From Antedon mediterranea (taxonomy: Eukaryota; Echinodermata; Crinoidea; Comatulida; Antedonidae), in assembly GCF_964355755.1 (NCBI RefSeq), contig NC_092678.1, forward strand, positions 15,722,922-15,786,921: a stretch of DNA of 64,000 bases, in the 5' to 3' direction. How positions within the stretch are numbered: the stretch's first letter is position 1; every line of letters begins with the position of its first letter. Made by a program: the position numbers and the translations under genes. The notes under the pieces were generated by a model, which worked only from the letters and a program-made list of their open reading frames with translations, did no database searches and was not told the DNA's origin. Positions 1-8,488 of the stretch are shown one piece after another.

Positions 1-226
1 AACTTTTTTCGCACTGCTGTTGATATTACCGCTGTTGTCATCCTTTTCATAACATCTTGAAATTATTACTATTACATTTCCGATGACGGATGATATCCCA
101 ATAAGGAACATCAACACTCGTAATACTTCTCGTTTTAGTAAGTCTTTGCATGAAGCAAAGGTATCGGTCGGCTTGCAGATTTCAATGTCACCAACAAGGC
201 AGCATATGCGAGGAAAATCCGATTCC
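1..226 (-). CDS. Relaxin-receptor-like LGR: start of the 7TM exon (partial)
   Basis: Read on the minus strand from a splice acceptor (AATAG before base 226), the frame is open to the window edge. It encodes a cysteine-containing hinge (RICCLVGDIEICKP), a second cysteine stretch (TDTFASCKDLLK), then a hydrophobic segment, RVLMFLIGISSVIGNVIVI, followed by SRCYEK. The C-x-KP hinge, the LL...RV lead-in and the GN dipeptide of TM1 (Asn 1.50) are the layout of glycoprotein-hormone/relaxin LGRs, and the KP-TD hinge is closest to RXFP types. The acceptor leaves one base (G) to complete a codon, so it is in phase with the CT-ending LRR exon at 1840-1914 (CT+G = Leu). Such receptors sit in the plasma membrane and bind relaxin-like peptides through the LRR ectodomain. 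TM2-TM7 lie before base 1. The acceptor's pyrimidine tract is weak, so the exact exon start is slightly uncertain. Another LGR subtype is possible. Confidence 0.82.
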
Positions 227-593
227 CTATTTTGGTGATGTATAAATAAAAACAGTATTAATTGTAATGTAAACGTGTATATATTGCATTATTAGGAAAT
301 CTTATTCGTCCTCCTGAAAAGGGATTTTTGAATAGTTTTGTTTAATGTGCCATCACATGATAGTTATTTACTTTGACCATGGATCGAAAAAAAAAATTGC
401 ATGAAAAAACTGTAATTTAAAGAAAAGGAAAAAAAATGAAATCAGATTGGCGCTTATTTTGTCTGTTTTTATTACGGCAATGATAAACATTATTAAAACT
501 AAAAAATAGAATATCAAAAGTCTCGTTTTATTATTTGTTATTGTTTATGTTTGTTGGGTACAATACATTTAATTTAAGTTTAATACAATAATT

Positions 594-652
594 ATTATTA
601 TCGAATTCACTATGTCGAAATGTCTTACTATGTCGACATAGTAATTCGATAA
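594..652. repeat. Inverted repeat with an 18-bp perfect palindrome
   Basis: The arms at 594-618 and 632-652 are near-perfect reverse complements. Inside the right half, TACTATGTCGACATAGTA (626-643) is a perfect palindrome. It could be a decayed MITE or simply a hairpin. No other copy was noticed in the window. Confidence 0.6.
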
Positions 653-1161
653 TACTTTCTTACCAGACTATACGTTGATATTAAGTTAGTTATAGATTTA
701 AGTTACCTTATATTGTATGTGAAATTCATTTTCTTAAAGTTAATTTGATGGAAGTATAGAACCATCGGACCAATAAAAATATCAATGTAAACTTCACACC
801 GACTTGTAGGTTCATGTTTTTTCTATCTTTGTTCATGGATTGTATATTATATTAATATATTGCACACTTTTGACGATGATGTTACCTTTCAAAACTATGT
901 GAATACTTACAATTCGTTTAAGTTGATCAAGATTTCAAAAGTACTATCTTTGTAATTTTTTAATCCGTTGCCTTCTATCCTCCTGCAAAAATATTTGAGA
1001 ATAAAAATAAGTAGAGATTCAGTGATGTTAGGTCATGAAGAAGGCAAAAGTTGAGTTGGGGTCACTGTGGACATTTCTCATTCTTGGTTAAACCCTGTAC
1101 GTTAATAACCGTAAGAGTTATCGTAGATCCCACTTAACGTAAGGACGTAAAAGGAAGTAAT

Positions 1162-1214
1162 TTGACCAATCACAACATAACATATTGGTCATCCGAACTG
1201 TTGTGATTGGTCAA
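1162..1214. repeat. Inverted repeat, 16-bp arms
   Basis: TTGACCAATCACAACA (1162-1177) and its exact reverse complement (1199-1214) enclose a 21-bp loop. Flanking sequence on both sides is weakly complementary for some tens of bases more (about 1110-1260), which suggests the core of a palindromic MITE. Confidence 0.5.
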
Positions 1215-1839
1215 CTCATTTGCGTTTTGCCTACGTCGTTACATTGCGTCCAGGTAGTGAGAACCTAAATCTGGTGTAGTATATTTTATTCAGCACTTGC
1301 TACTCGGCAAGGTAAGCATATACATCTTGTTTTCATTTTTTTAAATTAATTTTAGATGATGTTCATTTGGACAATATCAACCAGACTAACCAAACAAAAA
1401 CTTATGTTACTATTTGTTATAGGTTCACCCTAATTTTGACTTATTTTTACTGGATTAAATTGAATGACCTCATAAGAATGTTTTAGAAACGTCGTTTTTG
1501 TGACACTGTGTTTAATACAACCGAATGTCATTTTAAACTTGGCTGGTCCCACTTATTTGAAATGAATGCAGTGTGTAGAGGTAGGAGGAGAAAATGTTGG
1601 CGTTGTTTATTTCCTATAAACGTCCAACCGTACGAGAATCGGGTGTCCAATGCCAGTGGCCTGAAGTATACGTGTATTTGGAGCTAATAAAATGTTTACA
1701 GATTTTACAGACTATGTCGATACGGTAGACCTACATAGTGTGTTGTATATAAAAATGTATTTGGTATTCCGATGAATTGTTCAGAGCATATAAACAATTG
1801 CATGTAGATTAACAGTTACTCAGTTAAGTATTAACTTAC

Positions 1840-1914
1840 AGTTTTAACAGTGACGAAGCAAACGCAGAAAATGCACCTTGCTCTATGGTAGTTATAGCGT
1901 TATCATATAAATAT
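1840..1914 (-). CDS. LGR LRR exon type B (last LRR before the 7TM exon), intact
   Basis: This 75-bp exon is bounded on the minus strand by acceptor TGCAG and the perfect donor GTAAGT. It begins with the third base of a codon and ends with the first two (phase 2 at both ends). It encodes one 25-residue LRR beginning YLYDNAITTIEQGAF and ending in SSLLKL, so the L-x-x-N-x-I-x-x-I-x-x-x-A/F signature is present. It is joined in frame to the 7TM exon at 1-226 downstream and to any type A exon upstream. Among five B copies in the window this is the only one with a working donor, and it is also the one adjacent to the receptor core. That supports its being the functional terminal LRR. Confidence 0.8.
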
Positions 1915-1990
1915 CTGCAAATAAATCAATATACACACATTTCCAAGAAGTATTGTAAAACTACTATATAACAATACAATAACTAGAATA

Positions 1991-2812
1991 ATATTAGTTA
2001 CACCCTGCTTGTTCAGGAAATACGGGAAATATCAGAACCATATTGCAAATAAAATTTATAAAACAATTGGGATTATAAATAATCTTAAGCACACTTTTCC
2101 CCGGCGTATCCTTCTTTCATTATATAATTCTTTAATTTTACCTCATTTTCATTATTGTAACATTATTTGGGCTGCTGACTATCCATCTCATCTCGATAAA
2201 CTTAATAAGCTGATTAAGCGTGCTATAAGAAATATTACTTTTACGTCTCACATTACTCCATCTTAACCTTTATTTTATGAACTTAAGTTACTGAAGTTAG
2301 GAGATATACATAAATTGCAAATTGCCTCTTTTGTCTTTCAATATTTTTCTAACAATCTTCTTTCTCCCATGATGAATTTATTTAAAACTGCTGATTTCAA
2401 CCATGGTCATAATTTAAGAAGTACTGTTCATAAGTTTCAGTTAACTATTCCTTTTGTAAGATTAACTAGTTCTTCCCACTTTATTTATGTTTATGGCCCT
2501 TTAATTTGGAATCAATTAGATACTAGTATTGTTAACTCTTCCTCTCTCCCAACTTTTCGTAAAAAACTTAAAAGTAATTTATTATCATTGTACTCAAACT
2601 AGACCTTCAAACTCTTTTTGTCATGACTTTTTTATTTTATTTAATAATTATATACAAAGGTATTTTTTTTTCTTTTGTTTATGGGTCTTGCGTGACAAGT
2701 AATCTCTTCTTGCAAGATCCTCTATTAATGGTATTTTTGTATTGTCTCATTATAAATTATCATTCTTTTTTATTGTATTGTTTTACCATTGATAGAAACT
2801 AATAAATTTTGA

Positions 2813-2844
<32 letters not shown>

Positions 2845-2845
2845 C
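1991..2845 (+). mobile_element. 5'-truncated LINE with (TTA)n tail
   Basis: Cassette sequence stops after CTAGAATAA, where the parallel copies at 14450, 35690 and 58200 continue. It is replaced by the C-terminal end of a non-LTR reverse-transcriptase ORF, a short 3' UTR and a run of TTA/ATT trinucleotides (about 2815-2843). The 5' truncation and simple 3' tail are typical of target-primed LINE insertion. The insertion lies in the intron between LRR exons A1 and B. Confidence 0.8.
2009..2602 (+). pseudogene. LINE ORF2 C-terminal fragment
   Basis: One reading frame covers the end of a jockey/CR1-like ORF2, with the characteristic SLILPHFHYCNIIW segment, the K...AIRNI stretch and the YGPLIWNQL motif near the C-terminus. 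An in-frame TAA at 2264-2266 splits it into two open pieces (2009-2266 and about 2315-2602). No reverse-transcriptase core or endonuclease is present, so it cannot be active. Confidence 0.8.
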
Positions 2846-3752
2846 TACGTTCATGAGGCCAAATGAATACATAAACAACGCGCGCGTAGAAACATCAAGG
2901 AGGTAATACGGGATATATCACCATTCTGATCCGCTTGACAGAGTAAATGGGCGTAATACGGAATTATATCTCGTACATATTGACCAAACGGATTATTGTA
3001 CAGAATTCACGTACACAAAGAGATAACAATCAATATTTTAAAATTGTTTTCATCATTTTTTGGCCGATTTAGACTTTCTCTGACACACGAATAATTGACA
3101 AAGGCTGGCTAATTATGAGGTGCAAATCTGAGAGAGGGGAAACTATAAAGTATAGAAACAGATATCACCTCACAAGCAAGCTATTACTGAACCATACAAT
3201 GTGAGGGAAGAAATCAAGATTATTTGACTGTGGTCCCTTTATTTATAAAACTTGAAAATCAGATAAATGGATAAACTCTGGAAAATGGTATGTTCACATT
3301 TTAACTTAAGTTAATATTAAGGACGGATAACGTGAATAATGTACGTAGGCTTACAATCCAAATTAGGTCTGATTTGTTCCACGTGCGAATAAAGAACCAG
3401 TGCTAATCCACCGTCTATCTCGTCGTTCTACTCCTATCTGAGTACTTGTGACCATACTATTTCACCGTACGGAGGGATAAATAACCAACTCCTCTCATTA
3501 TTACATTATTTTTAATTTAATAATTTTTAAGTTATAATAATAATTTACTGTAAAACTAACGAATCAAAACATTAACATACACACAATACAACTACAGGAG
3601 CCTATGTTAGAATAAGGGATATATCAATCATAATAAAAAAAATCCAGTATTGCAAAGGATTAGCCTACATATGAATGAATATAACAATAAATGTATAATT
3701 ACAACGAAAATATACTATTTTCAAACGTATGATAAATAATAAAAGCACTTAC
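2846..3752. other. Intergap: unknown insertion, then cassette intron
   Basis: About 2846-3040 matches none of the parallel cassette copies and has no coding frame. It may be a further small insertion beside the LINE tail. From about 3045 (TGGCCGATTTAGAC) the sequence returns to the B-A1 intron that also occurs at 14510, 35750, 45780 and 58265. Confidence 0.5.
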
Positions 3753-3824
3753 AGTTCTGTCAATGATGTCAAACCATCAAACACATTTGCTGGTATTATA
3801 GTTATTTGGTTACGGGATAAACTC
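3753..3824 (-). CDS. LGR LRR exon type A1, intact
   Basis: This 72-bp exon has acceptor GGTTTTCAG and donor GTAAGTGC on the minus strand and phase 2 at both ends. The encoded 24-residue LRR reads SLSRNQITIIPANVFDGL then TSLTEL, a full match to the LRR consensus L-x-x-N-x-I-x-x-I/L-x-x-x-x-F-x-x-L-x-x-L. The last two bases (CT) plus the first base of the next exon give Leu, so it splices in frame to exon B at 1840-1914. It is the intact member of the A1 subtype in cassette 1; paralogues at 41201 and 58875 have lost the donor. Confidence 0.82.
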
Positions 3825-4641
3825 CTGAAAACCGTAAAAAATAAGATAAATAAGTATACACAGTACCAAAGGATAGTACCTGAAACCGTGAAAAATGCGC
3901 TAAATAATAATTATTACAGTTCCCAGGTACATTACGATCAAGAATTATTTTTTGTATTATTCTTGAAAAAACAGATAGCTGTATTGTGCTAAAAGAAACC
4001 AAAGAGCTTCTGTAGCCGATTAAGAATGCCATTCCAACAGTACAGTCATTAAAATGTATACACAAGGATATAATAATACTTGTTGATGTTACTTTGGTCC
4101 TTATTACCATATTATTAAATGACGATGATGCATGCATTCTGCTAATTTATTTTTCATTGTGCGATTATTTCATCAAAGAAGAACAAATTGAAAGATATTA
4201 CGCTTGAACGTATTGCACATGAAACAGATACTTTAGAAGTATTAGTGTATAAATACAATAATTATTATTAGGATAAGGGTAAAAAATGTGCCAAAAAATA
4301 AACAAGATTCAAAGCACTACACAGCTGAGCCCCATGGTTGAATGACAACACATTGTTCACCCGATACAATTTTATGCGAAACAAAACGACAAATAGGCTA
4401 TAGGCTACAAAAAGAAATTAAATGTTTTACTTATAGACAACAGATTTATGCATAATGGCATATTACATTTTTGAAAATTATAATGATGATGATTCTCACA
4501 TTTGTACCGATGCAATTAATACGTCCTAAGTTCACCTAAATACGGAGGGCCCGGATAACGATATACGTGTAGGGCCTACGTAACAGATGCATCTCATGAT
4601 CGATGACGATTTCATAAGAGATATATAACATTTGTTCCGCG
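3825..4641 (-). other. Intron upstream of exon A1
   Basis: This is non-coding cassette sequence conserved with 41273-42140 and 58947-59750, including the block around CCAAAGAGCTTCTGTAGCCG. Open frames here are not conserved between copies. It ends abruptly at TTCCGCG (4641), where the LTR element begins. In the copy at 42140 the same sequence continues without interruption. Confidence 0.6.
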
Positions 4642-7493
4642 TTAAAGCTTCTCTTTTCTGATTTCCTATCAAACAATCTCTTCATTTTACCCTGAGCCTT
4701 CACAAGATTCTTTCTAGCCATCTCACGAGCATGATTTAATCGATCACGAAATTCAGACACATAATCTAATATCGATACAGACTCTTCTGCATTCCCTAAC
4801 AGCCTTTCTTTGACTATTTTAAGAGGGCCTCGGACCGAATGACCATACACCAACTCAAATGGGCTAAACCCTAAGGACTCTTGCACTGTTTTACGAACAG
4901 CGAATAACAATAAGGGAACTCCCTCATCCCATTCCTTTTCACATTGAAAACAATAGGTTTTAATCATATTCTTAAGTGTTTGATGAAATCTCTCAAGTGC
5001 CCCTTGAGACTGTGGATGGTAAGCACTTGAACTTATATGGGCAACACCTAACTGCTCTAAGACTTGTTTAAATATCTTTGACATGAAGTTTGATCCTTGA
5101 TCGGACTGAACAGCTTTAGGCAATCCTACCCATGTAAAGAATTTCACCAATGCTTTAATAACATTCTTAGCTGTAATACGCCTAAGAGGAATCGCTTCTG
5201 GAAACCTACTTGATACACACATTATTGTTAATAGATACTCATTTCCATTTTTAGTACGTGGTAATGGTCCCACACAATCAACAATAACTCTTGAAAATGG
5301 TTCACCAAATGCAGGAATAGGCTTAAGTGGGGCTACTGGAACCTTTTGATTAGGCTTCCCCACTACCTGACACGCATGACAGGATTTACAATAGTTAGAC
5401 ACATCTTTTCTAAGACCTGGCCAAAAGAAATGCTTCAGAATTTTGTCTACCGTTTTATTGACACCTAAATGACCTGAAAGAGGATCATCATGCGCAATAC
5501 CAATAATATCCTGACGGTATCCACTAGGAATAACTATCTGGTGAATCTCATTCCAAACATCACTACTTGGAATATCTGGTGGCCTCCACTTACGCATAAG
5601 TATGCCATCCTTTATATAATAACAAACAGGAACAATAGACATTTTCTCTACAGAAAGAGCTTGCTGACCAAATGACACCAAAGCAGGATCATTACTCTGT
5701 TCTTCCACTAACCTAGACCGATAAAGAACTGTCGGACCGAAATCACACACTTTTGGGTGCTGTTGTTCAGCCTGGGTAGTGTGTGACTCGGGACCTGAGC
5801 AGACAGCCTCTTGGGAAACGCGATCTGTAATTTCTCCGTAAAAACTATCACATAAGTCAATACTCTCATCCTCATCTATGGTTTTATTTGCCATAGATCG
5901 CGTCACCGCACATGATGGAAACACATGTGATAATTCTTTCTCTAAACACACCGTGCTTTCGTCTTCAACAGGACTTTTGCACACAACCGGTTCTACTGTC
6001 ACTCTGTCTCCGGCCAAATCATTCCCCAAAAGGAGTGTGACACCCCATACTGGAAGACTCGGAACGACACCGACAACAAAATCTCCGCTAACAATATCTG
6101 TTTCAATCCGAATTACATGAAGTGGGACTTCCTTATAACCCCCTTCAACACCTTGAATGAGCACACTTGCTCCAGCAGAAGACTCGTTTGAAAATGACAA
6201 TGCCGATTCTATTATCAGGGATTGTGACGCCCCTGTGTCTCTTAAGACACGCACTTTACTCAGATTCACATCGTTGATCAATGCTACAGAACCAGTAGAG
6301 AGGAAAGGCTTAAATAGCTTTCGCACTTTTTCCGGACCTGAAGATTGGATCAACTTCTCACTTTCATCAACGTCATGACTCTCTGTCACTTTCAACGGGA
6401 CTGTATTTACTAACGTGTTTGGAAGTGATTGGGGTTTCTTATTATCCCCTTTAGCTATGCTTTGAAACAGCCAGCAATCTGCCTTTATATGACCCTTTTT
6501 CTTGCAGTAAAAACAAGTTCTGACAAATTTACTACTACTATTAACTGTAGTTTTCTGACTTTGGACCTTAGAATCATCAACAGATTTGGAAACCGATTTG
6601 GTATTCACCACCTTGTGCGTGAGCACATAATTATCGGCAACAGAAGCCGCTTTCATTAAATTATCCACTTTCTGCTCCTCTAGATGTGTACGAACTTCAG
6701 TAGGGGAACAAGATTTAAACTCCTCAACTAACATAAGCTCGCGAAGCTTTCCAAATTCACCGTTTACTCCTTCCGAACTACACCATCTATCAAAAAGAAT
6801 CTGCTTCTTACGTGCAAATTCTGTAAACGTTTGATCATAAGGTTTACCTAAGTTCCGAAATTTCTGACGATACGCCTCTGGAAATAACTCATAAGCTGAC
6901 AAAACAGCAGTTTTGACCGCATCATAGCTTTCACATTGATCAACAGCCAATGCAGAAAATACCTCTTGGGCTTTACCCACAAGAGCAGTTTGTAACAACA
7001 CAGTCCAGTGTCTAGCAGGCCACTTTAATCTATTAGCAATTTTCTCAAAAGCTAAAAAATATGTCTCTACCTCGTCCTCATTAAACTTGGGAACCCATTT
7101 AATATTCTGAGTAATCTCTGAATCATTAGGTGTAGAAACCTGTGTGGTGTGACCCATTTGGTTAGCTAATTCTAATTTTCTTAACTCAAATTCATGTTTT
7201 TCTTTTTCCATTTCCCTTTGCATCTCTATTTTTCTTCTTTCAAAAAAAAAATTTTCACGTTCCAACTCAAATCTAGCCAACTCGACCTCATTCCCCGCAG
7301 TTTTTACGGATTCATGAGTAATTAAACCAACATGATTTCCAATCACATTTATCAAGTCATATTTATTCATGGAATCATTTATAGATGCTCCAACCCTAGT
7401 ACCTAGAAGTCGCAAACGCTCCTCTGATAGCTGAGCTACCACCTCAATGGACATGCTATCCAAAAATTCCTCGTCAAAATCACTTTCTGACAT
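4536..7493 (-). CDS. gag-protease-integrase polyprotein (truncated)
   Basis: The most likely start is the ATG at 7491-7493 (MSESDFDEEF). The frame is open a further 43 codons upstream, but that part is a hydrophobic non-gag stretch in leader sequence. Order: a charged coiled coil (FFFERRKIEMQREMEKEK); a SCAN-like gag domain (WPARHWTVLLQTALVGKAQ); one CCHC knuckle (CFYCKKKGHIKADC, about 6475-6520); an aspartic protease motif (RDTGASQSLI, about 6213-6255); an integrase HHCC zinc domain (GHLGVNK...CKSCHACQ, about 5350-5500); and a DDE core with IVDCVGP, QSDQGSNF and GALERFHQ. After FDRKSEKRSF the frame runs about 100 bp into host intron and ends at 4536, so the last ~35 codons are not part of the element. 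The frame is uninterrupted, but the protein lacks RT. Confidence 0.8.
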   Translation of the reverse strand: MSESDFDEEFLDSMSIEVVAQLSEERLRLLGTRVGASINDSMNKYDLINVIGNHVGLITHESVKTAGNEVELARFELERENFFFERRKIEMQREMEKEKHEFELRKLELANQMGHTTQVSTPNDSEITQNIKWVPKFNEDEVETYFLAFEKIANRLKWPARHWTVLLQTALVGKAQEVFSALAVDQCESYDAVKTAVLSAYELFPEAYRQKFRNLGKPYDQTFTEFARKKQILFDRWCSSEGVNGEFGKLRELMLVEEFKSCSPTEVRTHLEEQKVDNLMKAASVADNYVLTHKVVNTKSVSKSVDDSKVQSQKTTVNSSSKFVRTCFYCKKKGHIKADCWLFQSIAKGDNKKPQSLPNTLVNTVPLKVTESHDVDESEKLIQSSGPEKVRKLFKPFLSTGSVALINDVNLSKVRVLRDTGASQSLIIESALSFSNESSAGASVLIQGVEGGYKEVPLHVIRIETDIVSGDFVVGVVPSLPVWGVTLLLGNDLAGDRVTVEPVVCKSPVEDESTVCLEKELSHVFPSCAVTRSMANKTIDEDESIDLCDSFYGEITDRVSQEAVCSGPESHTTQAEQQHPKVCDFGPTVLYRSRLVEEQSNDPALVSFGQQALSVEKMSIVPVCYYIKDGILMRKWRPPDIPSSDVWNEIHQIVIPSGYRQDIIGIAHDDPLSGHLGVNKTVDKILKHFFWPGLRKDVSNYCKSCHACQVVGKPNQKVPVAPLKPIPAFGEPFSRVIVDCVGPLPRTKNGNEYLLTIMCVSSRFPEAIPLRRITAKNVIKALVKFFTWVGLPKAVQSDQGSNFMSKIFKQVLEQLGVAHISSSAYHPQSQGALERFHQTLKNMIKTYCFQCEKEWDEGVPLLLFAVRKTVQESLGFSPFELVYGHSVRGPLKIVKERLLGNAEESVSILDYVSEFRDRLNHAREMARKNLVKAQGKMKRLFDRKSEKRSFNAEQMLYISYEIVIDHEMHLLRRPYTYIVIRALRI

Positions 7494-7832
7494 AGTTTCT
7501 ATTTGAAACAAACAAACAAAAACACAGGTTAAAATAACCAATATGACGATAATTAAGGCACCAGTAATGAAATACCTGCCAAGCCCACACAGTATTAAAC
7601 CTACCGTGCGCCGTGGTCTCATAAACTAGACCCCTAAAATCAAGGCCAAACAGACTTCTGGTATCACAGACAGGCAAGCCTACACAAGCAAAAACAACAA
7701 CACAGTGTACTGGCTCGACGACCGCCAAATCTTGTTCGTTATAAAACGCCTCTAAACCTAAAACCAGCTTAGAATAAGTAACTAAAATTACCATCAGTTC
7801 GATCTACAAACTACAATTCCGCACTTTGTTCA

Positions 7833-7849
7833 CGGATGACCCCCCAATT
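7833..7849 (-). other. Putative tRNA primer-binding site
   Basis: Read on the minus strand, the LTR ends in ...CCGTAACA and is followed by AATTGGGGGGTCATCCG. That is the usual position, and a TGGGGG-type sequence, for the primer-binding site of LTR elements. Which tRNA it matches cannot be decided without a comparison. Confidence 0.45.
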
Positions 7850-7982
7850 TGTTACGGGCTCGCTCGTTAGGCTGAAACCAACGATAATAACATAACAAAA
7901 CACGTTGTAGTTGTCGTCCATCTTTATTCATCTCCTCTCTTTTATTCTAGAGGGCTCACTTCCGTGTGACAAACCCATCACA
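7850..7982 (-). repeat. 5' LTR of the Gmr1-like element (short or truncated)
   Basis: The segment runs TGTGATGGG...CCGTAACA on the minus strand, that is TG...CA with an inverted TGT/ACA end. It contains two AATAAA signals, as expected for a U3-R junction. At about 133 bp it is short, so its outer end may be eroded; a shorter start at TGTCACACGG (7971) is equally possible. No second copy exists in the window to confirm the limits. Confidence 0.5.
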
Positions 7983-8416
7983 AAGTGAATAAATTTAATA
8001 TTACTTTGATATGGCCACTTTAAATTTAGAATATTTTGACCTTCATTTTTTTGTGTTTCAAGGGAAAATACATCTTTAAGAATGATGAATTAATAGGCCT
8101 ATCTATTTTATAATAATTATGTAATTTCACAATTAATAAAACATACCAGTTATAATAACAAATTACTGTAAAAAAAACAGACGAATCCAAGCAAACTACA
8201 TTATGGTAAAGTATTACAGTCTTCTTTTATCATTATTATGATAATAATAATAAAAAGAAAACAACAAAAAGCATCGGGTATTATTATTTTAGATTTGGAT
8301 GAATATTCTGTAATTGTAAAGCATAACAAGTAAAACGATGACTATAATAATTGTGGTTATCTTACAACGAAAATATACTATTTTCAAAAGTATGATAAAC
8401 AAGAGAAAGTACTCAC
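7983..8416 (-). other. Intron downstream of exon A2
   Basis: The first ~90 bases match no other cassette. From about 8080 it is collinear with 24140-24460 and 61625-61890, including TAATTATGTAATTTC, ACAGACGAATCC and the conserved ACGAAAATATACTATTTTCAAAAGTATGAT-type block just 3' of the exon. Nothing coding is seen. Confidence 0.55.
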
Positions 8417-8488
8417 AGTTCTGTCAATGATGTCAAACCATTGAAAACATTTGCTGATAATGTTGTTATTTGATTACTGCCCAAATGC
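8417..8488 (-). CDS. LGR LRR exon type A2, intact
   Basis: This 72-bp phase-2/phase-2 exon has minus-strand acceptor GGTTTTCAG and donor GTGAGTAC. The LRR reads HLGSNQITTLSANVFNGL then TSLTEL. It differs from the consensus copy at 24461 at three positions (Y>H, P>S, D>N), all tolerated in LRRs. It lies between exons A3 (10588) and A1 (3753), and both junctions keep the frame. Confidence 0.82.

Larger units (their letters stand above)
227..1839 (-). other. Intron between the last LRR exon and the 7TM exon
   Basis: This 1.6-kb AT-rich stretch has no open frame that looks coding. It holds two inverted repeats (594-652 and 1162-1214). From about 1340 it is homologous to the cassette flanks seen at 10000, 14000, 44150 and 57050. 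At 1483-1485 (TTA) it preserves the empty target site of a MITE that is inserted at the matching place in three other cassettes. Confidence 0.6.
4642..7982 (-). mobile_element. Gmr1-like Ty3/gypsy element, 3'-truncated
   Basis: A minus-strand LTR retrotransposon remnant. In the element's own order it has an LTR (7850-7982), a primer-binding region, then a single ORF with gag, protease and integrase. Integrase follows the protease directly, with no reverse transcriptase between them. That order, together with a SCAN-like gag, is the known signature of Gmr1-like gypsy elements, in which RT-RNase H follows integrase. The element stops just after integrase at 4642, so RT, RNase H and the 3' LTR are missing. 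It lies in the intron between LRR exons A2 and A1 and is private to this cassette. Confidence 0.78.

Noticed and set aside
2815-2843. Independent TTA microsatellite
   Set aside because: It directly follows a LINE 3' UTR and is best read as that element's tail.
3802-4137. Minus-strand frame beginning MHASSSFNNMV (also at 41250 and 59022)
   Set aside because: It spans the LRR A1 acceptor and intron; the copies differ by indels and stops. The exon, not this frame, is the conserved unit.
6600-7490. A host SCAN-domain transcription factor
   Set aside because: The SCAN-like region is in one frame with a CCHC knuckle, protease and integrase, so it is retroelement gag.
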